This document shows, in pieces, positions 39,324 through 42,219 of a stretch of 42,219 nucleotides of DNA. The DNA is from Desulfuromonas sp. (lineage in GTDB: Bacteria > Desulfobacterota > Desulfuromonadia > Desulfuromonadales > Desulfuromonadaceae): assembly GCA_021162745.1 (NCBI GenBank), contig JAGGYC010000024.1:1-42219 (forward strand), written 5' to 3'. How positions within the stretch are numbered: position 1 is the first letter of the stretch; every line of letters starts with the position of its first letter. The position numbers and the translations under genes are program-made. The notes under the pieces were generated by a model that saw only the letters and a list, made by a program, of their open reading frames with translations, did no database searches and was not told where the DNA came from.

Positions 39324-40097
39324 ATGGATGAACTGATTATTGCCGGTCGCTCCTTCCGCTCCCGCCTGATGGTGGGCACCGGAAAATTTGCCTCCAATAC
39401 CAAGATGGCCGAAACCATCGCAGCCTCCGGCAGCGAAATCGTCACCGTCGCCCTGCGCCGCGTCAATATTGACGATCAACAGGACGACCTGCTCAACCAT
39501 ATCGACCGCGATAAATATCTGCTGCTGCCCAATACCAGTGGTGCCCGCGATGCCGAAGAAGCGATCCGCCTGGCGCGACTGTCTCGCGCTGCCGGTTGCG
39601 AACCATGGGTCAAGCTGGAGGTCACCCCCGACCCCTACTACCTGCTACCCGACCCCATCGAAACCCTTAAAGCGGCGGAAGTGCTGGTCAAAGAGGGCTT
39701 TATCGTTCTCCCTTATATCAACGCCGATCCGGTACTAGCTAAGCATTTGCAAGAAGTGGGCGTCGCCACGGTGATGCCACTCGGTGCCCCCATCGGCACC
39801 AATAAGGGGTTAAAAACCCGTGACAGCGTCGCCATCATCATTGAACAAGCGATTGTCCCCGTCGTTGTCGATGCCGGTCTCGGCGCACCATCCCATGCTG
39901 CTGAGGCTATGGAGTTAGGAGCCGATGCCGTCATGGTCAACACCGCCATGTCCGTTGCCGGCAATCCACCGTTGATGGCCGCAGCCTTCGGCAAAGCCGT
40001 CGAAGCAGGTCGTCAGGCCTATCTGGCCGGACTCGGCAAGGAACAGAAGCAAGCTGAAGCCTCCAGTCCACTGACCGGTTTTTTGAGGAACGAATAA
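39324..40097 (+). CDS. thiG: Thiazole synthase
   Basis: ThiG builds the thiazole phosphate ring from 1-deoxyxylulose 5-phosphate, dehydroglycine and ThiS thiocarboxylate. The 257-residue TIM-barrel protein has [19 protein letters not shown], the Schiff-base lysine K97 in [33 protein letters not shown] and [26 protein letters not shown]. The ATG has AAAGG about ten bases before it. Transcription must cross the 211-base gap with the inverted repeat to reach it, unless it has its own promoter. thiH follows after two bases. Confidence 0.98.
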   Translation: MDELIIAGRSFRSRLMVGTGKFASNTKMAETIAASGSEIVTVALRRVNIDDQQDDLLNHIDRDKYLLLPNTSGARDAEEAIRLARLSRAAGCEPWVKLEVTPDPYYLLPDPIETLKAAEVLVKEGFIVLPYINADPVLAKHLQEVGVATVMPLGAPIGTNKGLKTRDSVAIIIEQAIVPVVVDAGLGAPSHAAEAMELGADAVMVNTAMSVAGNPPLMAAAFGKAVEAGRQAYLAGLGKEQKQAEASSPLTGFLRNE

Positions 40098-40099
40098 TC

Positions 40100-41224
40100 A
40101 TGAGCTTCGCCGATGAAATACAGAAATACCCTGCTGAACAAATTCTGGAACAGATGGCCAACACCACCACCACGCAGGTAGAACAAGCACTGGCTGCGGA
40201 ACGCCTGAGCATACGCGATCTGACCACCCTGCTCTCTCCGGCAGCGCTGCCTTACCTTGAGCCCATGGCACAAAAGGCTCACCACATTACCCAGCAGCGC
40301 TTTGGCAACATTATCCAGCTTTACACCCCCATGTACCTGTCCAACGAGTGCAGTAACGGCTGTAAATACTGTGGTTTCAACGCCAGCAACAAGATCCCCC
40401 GCGCCACCCTGAACCTGGATGAGATCGAACAGGAAGCACAGATCATCCACGATTACGGCTTTCGCGCCATCCTGCTGCTAACCGGCGAGCATAAAAAGAT
40501 GGAGGACAACAGCTACCTGGCAGCGGCAGTAAGGCGAATCAAGCCGCTGTTCAGTTCCATCAGCATTGAGGTGTATCCCATGGATACCGCAGGCTACCAG
40601 CAGATGGTCGCCGCCGGAGTCGATGGTTTAACCGTGTATCAAGAAACCTATGACCGTGACCTTTACAAAGAGCTGCACCCTTATGGCAAAAAAAGCAGTT
40701 ATGATTACCGTATCAACGCACCGGATCGTGCCGGGAAAGCGGGGCTGCGCCGCATCGGTGTCGGTGCCCTGCTCGGCCTCGGCCCCTTTGAAACCGAAGC
40801 GTTCTACACCGGCCTGCACGCCCACTATCTGGCCCGCCATTACTGGCGCAGCCACGTCAGCATATCGTTCCCGCGCATCTGCCCCGCCGATGGCGGCTTT
40901 GCCCCGATCAATCCGGTCAGCGACAAACAACTGGTGCAGATGGTGTGCGCCATGCGCCTGCTGATCCCCGATGCCGGATTGTTCATCTCCACCCGTGAAA
41001 GTGCAGAATTACGCGACAACCTCATGCCCCTGGGGATCACCCACATGAGCGCCGGTTCCTGCACCGCTCCCGGCGGACATGCCAATCAAGGGGAGCACAC
41101 CGAACAGTTTACCATCGACGATGACCGTAGCCCCGAAACGATAAGCGAAACCATCCGCGCCAAAGGCTTTGAAGCGGTATGGAAAGATTGGGACAGCGCG
41201 TTTTTGAACGCCGCTTCCATGTAA
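40100..41224 (+). CDS. thiH: 2-iminoacetate synthase (radical SAM)
   Basis: ThiH cleaves tyrosine with S-adenosylmethionine to give 2-iminoacetate (dehydroglycine) for ThiG, the anaerobic route to thiazole. The 374-residue protein carries the radical-SAM CxxxCxxC motif at C84/C88/C91 (CSNGCKYC) and the family blocks LTGEHKKM, VYQETYDRDLYKELHP, FPRICPADGG and MSAGSCTAPGGH. It begins two bases after thiG and ends two bases before thiE. Using ThiH, not the oxygen-dependent ThiO, fits an anaerobic lifestyle. Confidence 0.98.
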   Translation: MSFADEIQKYPAEQILEQMANTTTTQVEQALAAERLSIRDLTTLLSPAALPYLEPMAQKAHHITQQRFGNIIQLYTPMYLSNECSNGCKYCGFNASNKIPRATLNLDEIEQEAQIIHDYGFRAILLLTGEHKKMEDNSYLAAAVRRIKPLFSSISIEVYPMDTAGYQQMVAAGVDGLTVYQETYDRDLYKELHPYGKKSSYDYRINAPDRAGKAGLRRIGVGALLGLGPFETEAFYTGLHAHYLARHYWRSHVSISFPRICPADGGFAPINPVSDKQLVQMVCAMRLLIPDAGLFISTRESAELRDNLMPLGITHMSAGSCTAPGGHANQGEHTEQFTIDDDRSPETISETIRAKGFEAVWKDWDSAFLNAASM

Positions 41225-41226
41225 CG

Positions 41227-41859
41227 ATGACTATCGATTTCCCACTCTACCTGATTACCGACCGCCATCAGGTTCATCCACACCACGATCTGCTCAGTGC
41301 CGTTGCCGCCGCCTTGCAGGGCGGCGTGCAAGCGGTGCAACTGCGGGAGAAAGATCTTCCCGCCGCCGATCTATTTGCACTCGGCACCGGGTTACGCCAA
41401 CTCACCCATCAGTACAATGCCAAGCTACTCATCAATGATCGCATCGATATCGCTCAAGCCGTCGATGCCGACGGTGTTCACCTCGCCGAACAATCCCTCA
41501 GTGTCAATGAAGCCCGTCGGCTGCTCGGCCCTGACAAGCTGATCGCCGCCTCCACCCACAGTCTGGAGCGGGCACAGCAGGTTGAGCGTGAAGGCGCTGA
41601 TTTTATCACCTTCAGCCCGGTCTATTACACCGCCTCCAAAGCCGAATACGGCGCACCGCAGGGGCTGGACAGGCTGCAACAGGTCTGTGAACAGATCGCA
41701 ATACCGGTTTTTGCCCTAGGCGGGATCACCCCGCAACGGGTCACTGCGGTGTGTCAAACAGGTGCAGCGGGGATCGCATTGATCTCCGCGATTCTGGCGG
41801 ACAAAGACCCATGTTCAGCAGCCATTAATTTTGCCGATCACAGCAAACCGACCCTATGA
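41227..41859 (+). CDS. thiE: Thiamine phosphate synthase
   Basis: ThiE joins the thiazole phosphate and the hydroxymethylpyrimidine diphosphate to form thiamine phosphate. The 210-residue TIM-barrel protein shows QLREKDLP, LLINDRIDIA, DGVHLAEQS, FSPVYYTASKAEYGAPQGL and PVFALGGIT. I chose the ATG at 41227, which starts MTIDFPLYLITDR, over a start 16 codons upstream that overlaps thiH. It lies two bases after the thiH stop and is the last gene of the riboswitch-controlled operon. Confidence 0.96.
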   Translation: MTIDFPLYLITDRHQVHPHHDLLSAVAAALQGGVQAVQLREKDLPAADLFALGTGLRQLTHQYNAKLLINDRIDIAQAVDADGVHLAEQSLSVNEARRLLGPDKLIAASTHSLERAQQVEREGADFITFSPVYYTASKAEYGAPQGLDRLQQVCEQIAIPVFALGGITPQRVTAVCQTGAAGIALISAILADKDPCSAAINFADHSKPTL

Positions 41860-41974
41860 GCAAAAACTTTCCTGATTGGTATTGAACTAAAAATCTTAAT
41901 ACTTCCGAAAAACGCAAGTTTCTAGAATTTTTAAGTCACTTATTCCGCCTTATTCTCACGGATTCGGTTAAAAA

Positions 41975-42008
41975 AAAGACCGACTGCTATTCGACGCAGT
42001 CGGTCTTT
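41975..42008. terminator. Terminator of the thi operon
   Basis: A perfect 13-bp stem (41975-41987 with 41996-42008) with an 8-base loop has a long A run on the left and TTTATC on the right. It can serve both the thi operon and the convergent SH3-domain gene. Confidence 0.85.
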
Positions 42009-42079
42009 ATCAAAAAAAATGACTTATTTTTCACCGTAAAATTATTCTTTTTCCCGTCAACAGGGTTCGCACTAGCAGC

Positions 42080-42219
42080 CTAGTTGCCCCACGTCAGTGA
42101 TTTTGCAATCCAGCCACTCTTGCCCCTTTCATGCTCAACATGAAACCATTGCGGTGTTTCCTCAAGAACCTTAAAGGCTACCCCTTTATTCGCCCGGAAC
42201 ACAATCCGGTTTGAGGTAC
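42080..42219 (-). CDS. SH3-domain protein, C-terminus only
   Basis: The last 46 codons of a minus-strand gene whose start lies beyond the window. They read like the C-terminal half of a bacterial SH3 domain (FRANKGVAFKVLEETPQWFHV, then GWIAKSLTWG and stop). Bacterial SH3 domains usually sit in exported, cell-wall-associated proteins. The rest cannot be seen. Confidence 0.7.
   Translation of the reverse strand, partial: TSNRIVFRANKGVAFKVLEETPQWFHVEHERGKSGWIAKSLTWGN

Overview
The window reads as a continuous stretch of a Gram-negative chromosome of medium GC. It most resembles a deltaproteobacterium of the Desulfuromonadales type. This is inferred from gene content: a ThiS-like/ThiF fusion in the thiamine operon, an acetate kinase/phosphotransacetylase pair, an FmdB-type zinc ribbon, an outer-membrane porin, and very dense two-component and c-di-GMP signalling. 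I see no plasmid, phage, insertion sequence, rRNA, tRNA or CRISPR array.

Layout. 1-8.65 kb: the end of a DUF3426 protein, then ackA and pta convergent on a shared terminator, a TonB-like protein convergent with an FmdB-folD pair, an HDOD-GGDEF diguanylate cyclase and an EamA transporter. 8.65-15.0 kb: a porin, an AI-2E/PerM-type permease, and a tight four-gene cluster. That cluster holds a 49-residue membrane microprotein, a large GIDE-like membrane protein with an EF-hand loop, lemA and a YigZ/IMPACT protein; an orphan 118-aa protein follows. 15.2-30.6 kb: a signalling island with a receiver plus degenerate HD-GYP, a decayed three-part chimera (MglA-type GTPase / histidine kinase / GspE tail with zinc ribbons), HDOD and receiver-PAS proteins, a receiver-kinase, two large membrane sensor kinases in tandem (one with two receivers and HPt), an intact receiver-HD-GYP phosphodiesterase and a PAS-kinase.

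30.6-37.8 kb: on the minus strand yggT, DUF167, an iron alcohol dehydrogenase and xthA; then DAHP synthase, lhgO with a small MerR-like gene, a diguanylate cyclase with a degenerate receiver, and a 107-aa protein. 37.86-41.86 kb: a TPP riboswitch with terminator controlling thiF(thiS-like)-thiS-thiG-thiH-thiE, with an inverted repeat inserted between thiS and thiG. The window ends in the C-terminus of an SH3-domain protein on the minus strand.

How the parts work together. The thi genes make the thiazole half of thiamine and join it to the pyrimidine; the pyrimidine synthase thiC is not in the window. ackA and pta interconvert acetate and acetyl-CoA. The signalling island combines enzymes that make c-di-GMP (GGDEF) and break it down (HD-GYP) with several kinases. 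Two of its regulators, or three counting the pseudogene, have lost catalytic or phospho-acceptor residues. The most unusual items are the in-frame three-part pseudogene, the degenerate HD-GYP and receiver domains, the (ACT)11 microsatellite between two receivers, and the GIDE/EF-hand/LemA/microprotein operon.
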